Shown piece by piece: positions 54,481 to 63,540 of a stretch of 64,000 bases of DNA. Position 1 is the stretch's first letter. Every line of letters begins with the position of its first letter. The stretch is from Arenibacter troitsensis. GTDB taxonomy: Bacteria > Bacteroidota > Bacteroidia > Flavobacteriales > Flavobacteriaceae. The stretch is from NCBI RefSeq assembly GCF_900177645.1, contig NZ_FXAO01000001.1:310001-374000 (forward strand), written 5' to 3'. Below the pieces are notes generated by a model that worked only from the letters and a program-made list of their open reading frames with translations, was not told the DNA's origin and searched no databases. The position numbers and the translations under genes were made by a program.

Positions 54481-56537
54481 TTATCCAAATCGACCTTAAA
54501 ACACAAATCATTCGGATATTTACCAACTATTAGGTATATAGCATTGGAAAATTTTAAGATTGTTGTTGGTTCTGGAGATCTACCGTAGTCTTGAAAGAAG
54601 AATTCATTTACTTCCTCCATTTTAAACCAGTCATCTAAGCTTGGAACATATTTAAAAACGTCATCCAAAGAGCTTAACCATCCACCAAAAACTACATATC
54701 CATTACCATTATATTCGAATGAAGCCGTATTTTTCCTAATATCAGGGAAATTGTCTATTCGGTCCCATTCATTATTGGTTGGAGAAAATTTCCAAAAATC
54801 GTAATGTCCGGTAGAGGTAGCTCCATTACCGACATAGCCTTCTTTGTCAATAACGAATACGGAACTTCGCCTTCGATTGATATTGCCAAGAAAATCCGCA
54901 ACCTGCGTCCATGAGTCAGTTTGATCATCATATCGCCAAAAATGTGAAAAAGGTTCATAATCAGGATATGAATTCGATGTTGGATAGTTGCCAAGGCCCA
55001 TATAAATCATCCCGTCAATTGTAAAAATTACGGGGCCACTTCTTTCAGTGTCGGGGTAATTCGTCCTTTCCACCAAAGTTCTGTTATCTTTTAAAAATTC
55101 ATAGAAATTGTGCTCTTCTTCCTCTGCAAAGTAAAAAAACACTCGATTTGAATCTTTATTATATAATACGGCATATTGCTCATCTTTCATACTGGTTCTT
55201 GGATAATCAACATGAAATGATGACGTCAAGCTTAAATTTGAATCTAAAACCCTGACTATAAATCGAGCATTGGTATCATCTTCAATAAAGATGTAAGCTG
55301 AGTCGTCATTCGAGATAAAATGTGTGAAGTGGTTCTCTTCGAGCTCCCTATAAAGCAACCACGTGTCGATGAACTCAAGATTATCTTCAAATTGAAATAC
55401 ATGGTCCATTATTTTAATTTGTAGGGCAGGATTTTTATCCTCGTATGGCCCGATTGGCACCCTGACCTTTAATTTGGTTTTGGATGCTTCGATTACTGTG
55501 GCCTGGTGATTGTCGAATAAAACAATATTGTCTTCGGCGATTGAACTGAACTCATCTCCTGTGAATTCAATTGTTTCATAAGAACGAAAACTTAGAGGAA
55601 TCTCTGAAATTACTGGAGGTCTTATACTAAAAGATAACTCTGATTCTACATCTTGTAACTGCGATGTAAGGGTAAAAGTGTTGTTAGAAAATGATAAAGG
55701 CTGGGGTAAAACAAATGTTATAGAATCTCTAGAAGACAGCAAAATTTCGGCTTGCTTTTCCTCAATGGCAATCGAGTTTCTTTCATTCTCTAAATCAAAG
55801 TGTTTGCCATAGACCGTGAGGGTATCTCCAATTGAGACCGAGGTTGCCGAAAGGCTTTCAATAATAGGTTTAAACAACGAAAATGCTTCAAAGTCTGCGG
55901 ATTTACTAAAAAGCTCAACTTTAACTTTCGGGTCAAATTTTTTCAGGGTTTTAGGAACAATACATCTTATTATGGTATCCGAAGATTGCAATACAGTTGC
56001 GATTTCTTCATCGAACAAAACCTTGGTTCTGTTTTGAATCGATGTAAAATTTAGTCCTTTGATTTCCAAAGTATCCCCAATATGGGCCTGAGCGACGCTT
56101 ATGATTTCTGGAGCCTTACTGCCTGTCGACACAAAAGATTTTACTTTTGTATAGGTATATTCTTCACCTTGTTTGATGTAGGCGACAACATGATATTCCA
56201 CATTAAAATCTAAATCATCCTCAACTGTTTGAGAAAACATATTGTCGATCAATTCATCGGATTCTATAACTCGAGAATTCGCAAAATTCGGATTTTTTAA
56301 TTGAGAGATTAAAAAACCAAATTCTGATATTTTATCTGCCTCCAATTCAGCAGATATAGCCTCTAATACAACTCCCCCCTTTTCAAAGACTTCTATTTCC
56401 AGGTCAAAATTCAGAACATCAAAAGGTTCTTCGGTCTCCATTTCTGATTCAATCGGTGATTGCTTTTCAGTAGGGTCATTCTTGGCACAAGAAAAAAAAA
56501 GAACTGAGCAAATAATAAGAAAAACGGTCTTTTTCAT
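54474..56537 (-). CDS. TIG-domain, kelch-like lipoprotein (paralogue 2)
   Basis: The 687-residue lipoprotein (lipobox LFFSC, Cys17) begins with a fibronectin-like region (residues about 40-140). About three IPT/TIG immunoglobulin-like domains follow, each opened by an x-IGDTLEIKGLNF or SIGDTLTVYGKHF type motif. The C-terminal third is a kelch-like beta-propeller with repeats such as FWRYDDQTDSWTQVADF and FWKFSPTNNEWDRIDNFPD. It is probably a surface or periplasmic protein; the ligand is unknown. The start is 1 nt after the stop of its upstream paralogue, so the two form an operon. Confidence 0.82.
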   Translation of the reverse strand: MKKTVFLIICSVLFFSCAKNDPTEKQSPIESEMETEEPFDVLNFDLEIEVFEKGGVVLEAISAELEADKISEFGFLISQLKNPNFANSRVIESDELIDNMFSQTVEDDLDFNVEYHVVAYIKQGEEYTYTKVKSFVSTGSKAPEIISVAQAHIGDTLEIKGLNFTSIQNRTKVLFDEEIATVLQSSDTIIRCIVPKTLKKFDPKVKVELFSKSADFEAFSLFKPIIESLSATSVSIGDTLTVYGKHFDLENERNSIAIEEKQAEILLSSRDSITFVLPQPLSFSNNTFTLTSQLQDVESELSFSIRPPVISEIPLSFRSYETIEFTGDEFSSIAEDNIVLFDNHQATVIEASKTKLKVRVPIGPYEDKNPALQIKIMDHVFQFEDNLEFIDTWLLYRELEENHFTHFISNDDSAYIFIEDDTNARFIVRVLDSNLSLTSSFHVDYPRTSMKDEQYAVLYNKDSNRVFFYFAEEEEHNFYEFLKDNRTLVERTNYPDTERSGPVIFTIDGMIYMGLGNYPTSNSYPDYEPFSHFWRYDDQTDSWTQVADFLGNINRRRSSVFVIDKEGYVGNGATSTGHYDFWKFSPTNNEWDRIDNFPDIRKNTASFEYNGNGYVVFGGWLSSLDDVFKYVPSLDDWFKMEEVNEFFFQDYGRSPEPTTILKFSNAIYLIVGKYPNDLCFKVDLDKL

Positions 56538-56538
56538 A

Positions 56539-58404
56539 TTAATCTATGAAGTTTGAAATTTCTGTTCTTAGTACAACATGATCATATCTTTTTATTGAAC
56601 TGAAATCTGGTAGAAAAGGGCTTCCAGTATATCCAATAAAGTAAACGAAACCATTATGCACAAACATAGATTTACTTTCTAAAAGATAACCCGTTATGGT
56701 CAGATCCTCCCTCATTGAATATGTGTCCAAATTAATATCATATTGGTGAAAAGTACCTCCGGTATGACCTAACCCATGACGTTCATGATAATAGCCGCTA
56801 TTTTCAACTTTTACAAATGCGGTTCCACCTACGGGGTTTACAAGATCTGTTTTACGAATCCATGTTTCCTCCGGCGTAAACTCCCACATATCGTAAAGCT
56901 GCCACCCGTTTCCGATATATGCCTTTCCGTCTTTTATAAAATAGCTAGAATGGTCCCCAGTACCTTGACCTTCAACAAAAGGCATTTCGGAAACATATCC
57001 CCAAGAATTAGTACTTTCCTCAAACTTCCATAACTTTCTATTTGGATTGGTCGATGTTCCACCTGTCCTACCCATTCCAAAATAGAACGTATTATTTAAA
57101 ACAAACCCCATTGGCTCTTTGACCACATCGACGTTTTGGAAGTCTTGTAAAGGGGTTAGTGCGCCGGATTCCAAGTCGTATTCATAAAAATTATCAGTTT
57201 CTCTTGAAAGATATATATAAACGTTGCCATCATTTAAAGAATAAGTGTGGAAACCACTAAATCGGCCTGAGTCACAAGCAATTTGAATATCTGGTAAAGT
57301 TTCCCAGGAATTCTCATCAAGGTTATACTTCGAGAAACCTAATTTTTTGAAATCTCCATAACACAAACCTCCGTCTCTATCTTGCAGTGAATAAAATGCA
57401 TTATTGTAATAAAAGCTCCAATTAGAAGTATGCCCTCGATCACCTATGCCAGAAAGCCCTAAGTTGTCAATTCTTCCATATTGATACCATGTGTTTTTTA
57501 AGTATAAGCCAAAATCTTTAGTTACTTCTTTCTCCACAACTTTAACCGTAACATTATTTATATTCCTATCACGATATAGGCCCAAAGGAACTTTTGCGAT
57601 TATGGAATCGCTATATACTTCTTCAATTTCAGCTCTGTTTTCACCAATATAAACTTCATGAAGATAATCTCTGTATTCAAAAAAATTAGAGCCGTATATG
57701 GTAAGACTTTCACCTATCAATAAACTATCGTTAGAAACCCCAGAAATAACTGGATCTGGAATTACAATTGACTTTGGCCTTACAATTTCCCGCAATTGAG
57801 CCCGGATCACCAAATCGTTCTCATGTTTATTGACATTGTAGGGAAGGATGAACCTTATAGAGTCCTTGCTATGATCTAAAACACTTATCCTATCATTGTT
57901 CAACTCTATAATTCCATTTACTGCTTCGGGATAATTAGTAAGATGTTTTCCGTAAACGACAACGGTATCCCTTAATCCATAGTTGCTTGGTATGGAATCA
58001 ATCACCGGTTCATAAAGTTGAAAAGCGTTGTTAAATGCAACAATCGTATCTCGATTGTCTATATCAATGATAAGGCTATCGGGGTCGAAACCCCAATATG
58101 GAATCTCAAACTGAATTATACTATCGTTATTAAAAAGATTCTTTAATTGTACTTGACCTAAAGTCAAACGTATATCTCTGTTGAAATTCTTTCCTTTTAA
58201 ATTTAAAGTGTCGCCCAAATCTACTAATTGTGGAAAAACAGAATCGATGATCAATGTCGAGTCTTTCTGATATACCGGATTTTCCGGTTCTAGCACTTCT
58301 TCTGGCTCCGTGTTTATTATTTCTGGTTCCGTGTTTACTATTTCTGGAGATTTACTACAAGAAATTATAATAAATATATTGAATACTATTAAAAGGAATT
58401 TCAT
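56539..58404 (-). CDS. TIG-domain, kelch-like lipoprotein (paralogue 1)
   Basis: The 621-residue lipoprotein (lipobox IIISC, Cys16) has a short acidic linker with a duplicated IVNTEPE/IINTEPE motif. It then has about three IPT/TIG-like domains (LVDLGDTLNLKGKNFNRD, GLRDTVVVYGKHLTNY, LLIGESLTIYGSNFFEY) and a C-terminal kelch-like propeller (KLWKFEESTNSWGYVSEMPF, DMWEFTPEETWIRKTDL). Domain order matches the downstream paralogue, but sequence identity is low apart from the motifs, so the duplication is old or the two were acquired together. Confidence 0.82.
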   Translation of the reverse strand: MKFLLIVFNIFIIISCSKSPEIVNTEPEIINTEPEEVLEPENPVYQKDSTLIIDSVFPQLVDLGDTLNLKGKNFNRDIRLTLGQVQLKNLFNNDSIIQFEIPYWGFDPDSLIIDIDNRDTIVAFNNAFQLYEPVIDSIPSNYGLRDTVVVYGKHLTNYPEAVNGIIELNNDRISVLDHSKDSIRFILPYNVNKHENDLVIRAQLREIVRPKSIVIPDPVISGVSNDSLLIGESLTIYGSNFFEYRDYLHEVYIGENRAEIEEVYSDSIIAKVPLGLYRDRNINNVTVKVVEKEVTKDFGLYLKNTWYQYGRIDNLGLSGIGDRGHTSNWSFYYNNAFYSLQDRDGGLCYGDFKKLGFSKYNLDENSWETLPDIQIACDSGRFSGFHTYSLNDGNVYIYLSRETDNFYEYDLESGALTPLQDFQNVDVVKEPMGFVLNNTFYFGMGRTGGTSTNPNRKLWKFEESTNSWGYVSEMPFVEGQGTGDHSSYFIKDGKAYIGNGWQLYDMWEFTPEETWIRKTDLVNPVGGTAFVKVENSGYYHERHGLGHTGGTFHQYDINLDTYSMREDLTITGYLLESKSMFVHNGFVYFIGYTGSPFLPDFSSIKRYDHVVLRTEISNFID

Positions 58405-58976
58405 TTAAATATTCTGGATTAGCATAGATCAAAAGTTCAATATTTTTATCTAATGCTCAAACAAAATCGGTAAAAGGATAAAAAAGAACTAAAAGGAGTA
58501 GTCTGTGGAAAACCAGGTACGCCATTTACGTTAGCAGCGGACGGGTTGACTAGCTGGCCAGTTTCCGTCTAAGTAATTAGCTAATGCTTACTGCCCGCCC
58601 GTATAGAACAGATACCTGTCCGACTTTATCATTCAGCCGGGCGTTCGGGCGGGTTTTGATTTTTATTCTATGCTAAAGCTAAAATTGAATATTTCGCTAT
58701 CGTGTAATTTTCAATTTAGCGACTTTATAAATATACACAGACCTTGGCGAAAAGGCCAAATTCCTCATTAATTATAGGTGTTGCCAGCAGAAGTAGTGAA
58801 GCAAACAGTAATTACAGGCTCTTGACGTTCCTTGGATTATGATACGGAATTTTCCATTTTGTGCAAGTGTTGTAGAATTGAAGTTGCAATAAATTTTAGC
58901 TGTTAGCGTTATTTTATACTTAAATTGTGAGTGCTTGGATGCAATGATAGCCGGGCATAAATACTGATTCATATAC
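58405..58976. other. Intergenic region carrying a dispersed repeat
   Basis: The 572-nt gap between two divergent lipoprotein genes has no convincing gene. It contains repeat copy B (58516-58672). The remaining sequence is AT-rich and includes the promoters of both flanking genes, but I cannot place a convincing TAnnTTTG element. Confidence 0.5.
58516..58672. repeat. Dispersed GC-hairpin repeat, copy B
   Basis: CCCGCCCG (58594-58601) pairs with CGGGCGGG (58646-58653) and is followed by TTTTGATTTTTA. The flanks share blocks with copy C at 61.2 kb: GTACG, AGCA, CTAGC, TGGCC, TTCCG, TAGC-AA and CTT before the hairpin, and GTTTTG/TTTTT after it. This points to a common element of roughly 100-150 bp. 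Confidence 0.7.
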
Positions 58977-60830
58977 ATGTTTAGAATAAAAATTATATTT
59001 ATCTCAACCCTTTTTCTATTAATTGCGTGTACAGATGAAGATTCTTCGGCTGAAAAAGAGAAAGAGATAATTCAAAATATCCTGATCGAATTAAATATTG
59101 AAAATGACGTTGTTATCACTTCAGAGGAAATTACCATTACATTAACTGGAGATGCCCTTATATCGAAATTAGAAGTGCTTATGGATAATGATATTATTCA
59201 TGATTTCAACGCTCCACCTTATACTTTAACAGTGGAAACTCAACAATATGAAGACGGCGAACATACTTTCAGAGTTAATGCTTATGCTGATGGAAAAATA
59301 ATTGGAACTAAAACAATTACTATTAAAATAGATAATAAAGGTCCAATTCTAATACTTGATAGTATCTCTGAAAATGAAATTATCTGCGATGAAATTCAGT
59401 TATCACCAAGCATTACAGATCTTGTTTCAAACGTTGAACAATTGCATGTATATCTTGATGATTTATTGCTGTTGGAAAAAGAAAATACTACTGATTTTAC
59501 TTTCTCATTAAATCCACAAGAATTACCAACGGGTATGGGTAATCTAATATTTGTAATGGAAGATGCTTTAGGTAATGTCTCAAAGGATTCTATTGCTATA
59601 GGAATTGCAAACAAATTCTTTAAGATTAACTTTCCGAATGACTTTATGCGGAAGAATGTTGAGAAAGTGCATGTAGTGATATCAGATATAGATGGAAACT
59701 ATATAGATAGTAAGACACATGAGTCCGGTGAAATTGAAACATTGTCATTTTGCACCACAGAAGAATTAAACGACAATACGGAGTTTACAATATCTTTCAT
59801 TCATGACTTTGACAATTCAATATTTAACTTCTATGTATACAATAACCTTACATTGAATATGCTTGGTAACGAAATAACCTTAAATCAAAAATCAGGAGGT
59901 TTATCACCTGCATTTCCAAAGATTGAAGTACCTTTTTTTGAGGCGGGTTATCAGATGAGGGCTTCAGGTCCATGGAATTCTTTGATTTACTACGACGATG
60001 AACTTTCAGGTCATGTCTCAACAGCGTTCAGTAATGATTTAGCAACAAATATGACATTCATAAGCTATTTTAATTCAGATATTGAAAATAGTTATCAATG
60101 GGCATTCATTAGTGATATACAGAATCGTACCTCGTTAGTGCAGGAAGATTTTTCTAATGCTAATGTCGTTACAAATACTTTTGATTTAAATAAAAGATTT
60201 CAAAGACCGTTAGTGAAAATCACAGGATACGAGAATGAAGCTATGTATCGAGCTAGAAGCGGTCATTTACTTTATGCGGATTACCTCCAGTCAAGTACTT
60301 CGTATACCAAACAATACACTTTTCCTGACATATTTGAATATACCACCTATTGGGGTCAGTTGTTAAATTATACTTTTGAAGGCTCTGGCACTATACCAGC
60401 TACGGTTACAATACCCAATTCAACTGTTGATTACAATTTTTATAATCAACAATTAAGCTTTTCTGGGTTACCTGATTTTGAAGTTGGTCGTCTTCGTCTA
60501 GTTGGTATAAGGTCTGGTACTGGATTAACTTCTCCGGAAAATCCTTCGGTTCAGTTGGAATTCATTTTTGATGGTCAAAATACGAATCCGACCATACCTG
60601 AAATACCTGAAGGGTTATTTCCAGAGGCGGTTACCGAGATTTTTGCAAATAAAGCTTTTGAAGTAAAACAAGGAGCTGCAGAAAACTATTCTACCTTTAA
60701 TTCTTATCAGGATTATATTGAAAATGTATTGGTACCATCCGTTCCTTTTTATATTTCTTCGCCATTTAGAGAGCGCATATTTAAGTCAGAAAGCGCTCAA
60801 TGGTCACCATCTTATGAATTTCCATTTTGA
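58977..60830 (+). CDS. Lipoprotein of unknown function
   Basis: The 617-residue product has a lipoprotein signal (lipobox LLIAC, Cys18) and an acidic linker. One or two Ig-like beta domains follow at residues about 40-210 (NDVVITSEEITITLTG, DGEHTFRVNAYADGK, with the bacterial Ig pattern of a Y-E-D-G-E-H turn). The remaining 400 residues are rich in Phe, Tyr and Asn and predicted beta; I do not recognise a family. Probable surface-exposed protein. Confidence 0.68.
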   Translation: MFRIKIIFISTLFLLIACTDEDSSAEKEKEIIQNILIELNIENDVVITSEEITITLTGDALISKLEVLMDNDIIHDFNAPPYTLTVETQQYEDGEHTFRVNAYADGKIIGTKTITIKIDNKGPILILDSISENEIICDEIQLSPSITDLVSNVEQLHVYLDDLLLLEKENTTDFTFSLNPQELPTGMGNLIFVMEDALGNVSKDSIAIGIANKFFKINFPNDFMRKNVEKVHVVISDIDGNYIDSKTHESGEIETLSFCTTEELNDNTEFTISFIHDFDNSIFNFYVYNNLTLNMLGNEITLNQKSGGLSPAFPKIEVPFFEAGYQMRASGPWNSLIYYDDELSGHVSTAFSNDLATNMTFISYFNSDIENSYQWAFISDIQNRTSLVQEDFSNANVVTNTFDLNKRFQRPLVKITGYENEAMYRARSGHLLYADYLQSSTSYTKQYTFPDIFEYTTYWGQLLNYTFEGSGTIPATVTIPNSTVDYNFYNQQLSFSGLPDFEVGRLRLVGIRSGTGLTSPENPSVQLEFIFDGQNTNPTIPEIPEGLFPEAVTEIFANKAFEVKQGAAENYSTFNSYQDYIENVLVPSVPFYISSPFRERIFKSESAQWSPSYEFPF

Positions 60831-61567
60831 TTAGGGGTTGTTTAACTGATGGCAGTATTGCCATCACTAATTATCCAAAAAAAAAGCCTAGTACAAGGAA
60901 TGCATCAGTAGTTGGGCGTTTTGTACATCAGTTGAAAAGGTCACCCATATTTGGTGCATTTGTTTATGGATAATCATTTACGTTTTTGAATCCGTTGATA
61001 TTAGTGACGGAGAAAAACAATGTTTTTTATTGTGAAATCAAATATGCCTAATTCGTATTGAGGTTTATACCCTCAGAGTAGTTAAGGAATTCATTTCGGG
61101 TTTGTGAATAATTCTTAAAAATTTGAGTCAGAAGCGTTCGATTGGCGATTAATTGGCTCATAAAATTTATGTCTTGAGCTATGATCTGTACGAGAGCAAA
61201 CTAGCCTTGGCCTTCCGCCGAGCAAATAGCGAAATCTTTATGCCCGCCCGCAACGAACGGTTACGTTCGGGCGCGTTTTGTTTTTTTGTCCAAAGCAAAA
61301 TCCAAAAGATTTTGGGACTTCATAAAAATACGCAAAGCTTTAAATTGAGCCCAAAGTCCGTATTGTTTATAGCTATTATACAACGTTTTTCTGTCAAAGT
61401 TGGTTTTGATTATGAGTGATAAGTCAATCAATTCCATAGTTGCATTCAAAAAGTTTGCATGTTTAAGCCAGCTAGCCTTTACTAATATTAACTATTTGTT
61501 TCCCGCTATCAATTAATAATGTCATAATAAATGCTAAAAACCTGTCTTTCCCGTCAAAAAAAAGGAC
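60831..61567. other. Intergenic region with repeat copy C
   Basis: The 737-nt gap has no credible gene. A short perfect hairpin (60847-60854 with 60859-60866) follows the lipoprotein gene but lacks a T run. Repeat copy C lies at 61187-61288. Confidence 0.5.
61187..61288. repeat. Dispersed GC-hairpin repeat, copy C
   Basis: CGCCCG (61245-61250) pairs with CGGGCG (61268-61273), and CGAACG (61254-61259) with CGTTCG (61264-61269); the two pairings share bases. TTTTGTTTTTTT follows, so it would also work as a terminator. Flanking blocks match copy B. Confidence 0.7.
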
Positions 61568-62920
61568 TTATTCGCTGCAATTTCCATTTAAAATGTCTTG
61601 CTGGGTTGGATTAAAAGAATTGCTGGCTATATCAAATGAGTTCGAAAAACCATTGTCAATCAAAGGTTTAATCCCGCAAAAATTATTTAAGGCAAGATTG
61701 TGACTGATTATTAATTTACCATTTAAAGTACTTAAATTATTTAATCCATTTATTTCTACTAAAGATTTATTGCTACTAATTCCCAGAAAGTCGTCAATTT
61801 GAACTATATTCTCAAGCCCATCGAGATTGATCAACGAATTATTGTTATGGATTACTAATCTATCATTAATTATTTCAAGCTTGTTAAGCCCCAATATATT
61901 TGTCAGAGCGTCATTTTAAGAAATTACAATATAACTGCCAACTTTTGTGAGACTTTTTAATCCATCAAGATTAGTAATTAAGGCATTTTTATCGATTGTC
62001 AATTCATAGCCCACTGAAGTCAAGCTGGAAAGCCCATTAATGTTCTTTAATGCAGGGTTGGACTGGATTGTAAGACCATATTCAATGGTTTTTAAATTTG
62101 AAAGGGCATCAATATTCTCGAGTGTTTCGTTAAAATCAATGTCCAACCAGCGACTAATAGTGGTAAGATTTTCAAGACCATCTAAATTCTTTAAACTAGG
62201 ATTAGAATCAATATCTAAAAACCCACCTATTTCCTTAAGGCTAATTAGATCGCCCATGCTGCTTAATTTATTATTATATTGAATTTGAATATTTCCTCCT
62301 ACAACAGCTAAATTATTCAATCCCTCAAAATCTGTTAAATTAGTATTAGCGATGTAGAAGTCACCATCCACTGTGTTTAACCCCTCAAGTGGTTTTAAAC
62401 TATTAATGTTACTACCAAAACTAGCAAGGATTAGCAAATTACCCGAAACCCTTTCATATCCATAGGCACCGAAATTATCAATCATTTCCTGTGTTCTCAA
62501 ATTGACATCACCTTCGATAACAAGCTTAGGCTTTTCAAGAGTTTTGAAACTTAATTCATTTCCATAGGATGTTCCTTCACTATTTGTCGCGTAAGCCCTT
62601 AAATAATAGATGGTGTTTTCAACCAAATCGTTTAATGAACTTGTAAAGCTTCCAGCATTTGTGCCATCCAAGGTTCTATTGTCATTTGTAGTAGGGTTGG
62701 CCGAAGTACTCCAGCAAATACCCCTTGCAGTAATGGGAGCTCCACCGTCATTGGTTATGTTTCCGCCACTTTTAACTGAGGTCTCAGTTATTTCTGAAAC
62801 AGTGGAAGAGGTTAATACTGGTAAAGTAATAGATTTTTCTTCTTCTATTTTATTAGTACCATCTTTTTCGCAAGAACAAACCGCAAAAACAAGGATGATT
62901 AAGACAAAGAGCTTTTTCAT
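61568..62920 (-). pseudogene. Receptor-L-domain lipoprotein split by one in-frame stop
   Basis: Lipobox VCSC, then a fibronectin-like domain common in Bacteroidetes (GGAPITARGICWSTSANPTT, NTIYYLRAYATNSEGTSYGN, residues about 40-130). A receptor L-type leucine-rich solenoid with units such as LTIQSNPALKNINGLSSL follows. TAA at 61918-61916 ends the first 334 codons. The same frame then continues for about 115 codons with the same repeat register (NDALTNILGLNKL, SLINLDGLENIVQI) to the true stop at 61568. The stop stands at a variable position of the repeat, where a single base change from a Tyr codon would explain it. Confidence 0.82.
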
Positions 62921-63273
62921 ATCAAAAATGGGGAGTTATTTTTTTATAGAATAACGAATCGTTCATAATCCTATTGTGAAAAAGAAATATTCTATTCATA
63001 TACGTTTTATTAAGTCGTAGGCTATTTTCAAAATGTTTTACAACTCTATTATATGCCTAATATAGTTAATCCATTAGTATGGTTTATGCTACCTAATGCA
63101 GTTTGCTATTAAGTGCCAAAGTAATTAATTTAAAGTCAAACATCTTAAACAAAGTATAATTCTGCTATTAGCTTTAAGTGGTAAAGTCAATCTATTTATT
63201 AAAAGAATTTATTTTCACCAATCCTTATTGCCCTTTGTAGATGATTCACCTTGATGTAATTGTAAAAAACCTT

Positions 63274-63359
63274 TTTTGAAGTATAGCGAAGCGCAACTTT
63301 TTGTGGTTTTCAAAGCGGAGCTTAGTAGGGATGGGCGCAGCCAATCCCTAGATCCTGTT
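63274..63359. repeat. Intergenic direct repeat, first copy
   Basis: It opens with TTTTGAAGTATAGCGAAG and contains AACTTTTTGTGGTTTTCA and a GGGAT...ATCCC hairpin. The second copy starts 106 nt downstream. Confidence 0.85.
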
Positions 63360-63379
63360 CCGGGCGGTGCTGCGGGTTG

Positions 63380-63466
63380 TTTTGAAGTATAGCGAAGTGG
63401 AACTTTTTGTGGTTTTCAGAGCGGCACTTTTAGGGGTTAACGTAGCTAATCCCTGTATCCGTTCTG
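63380..63466. repeat. Intergenic direct repeat, second copy
   Basis: It opens with the same TTTTGAAGTATAGCGAAG and AACTTTTTGTGGTTTTCA blocks. The rest diverges by scattered substitutions and a few indels from the first copy, and its hairpin (GGGTTA...TAATCCC) has compensating changes. Confidence 0.85.
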
Positions 63467-63540
63467 GGGAGAGACGTTTGTTTGTAGGCCCACCATGATA
63501 CTTGGGCAAACAGCTAGGTTATAGAAATACTTCCTGCAGA

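Larger units (their letters stand above)
62921..63540. other. Intergenic region with imperfect tandem repeat
   Basis: The 620-nt gap contains two copies of an 86-87 bp sequence (see separate entries). The first 350 nt are AT-rich without recognisable features. Confidence 0.5.

Noticed and set aside
60847-60866. Perfect 8-bp hairpin after the 617-residue lipoprotein gene as a terminator
   Set aside because: No T run follows the stem; listed only as part of the intergenic description.
61153-61449. Two overlapping open frames on opposite strands (61153-61419 plus, 61261-61449 minus)
   Set aside because: Both run through the GC-hairpin repeat and AT-rich flanks, match no family and have no coding-like composition.
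54301-61918. Recoded stop codons (TAG, TAA read as amino acids) in the accessory genes
   Set aside because: Well over fifty intact genes in the window use standard stops, and no suppressor tRNA, selenocysteine or pyrrolysine signal is visible. Nonsense mutation is the simpler explanation.
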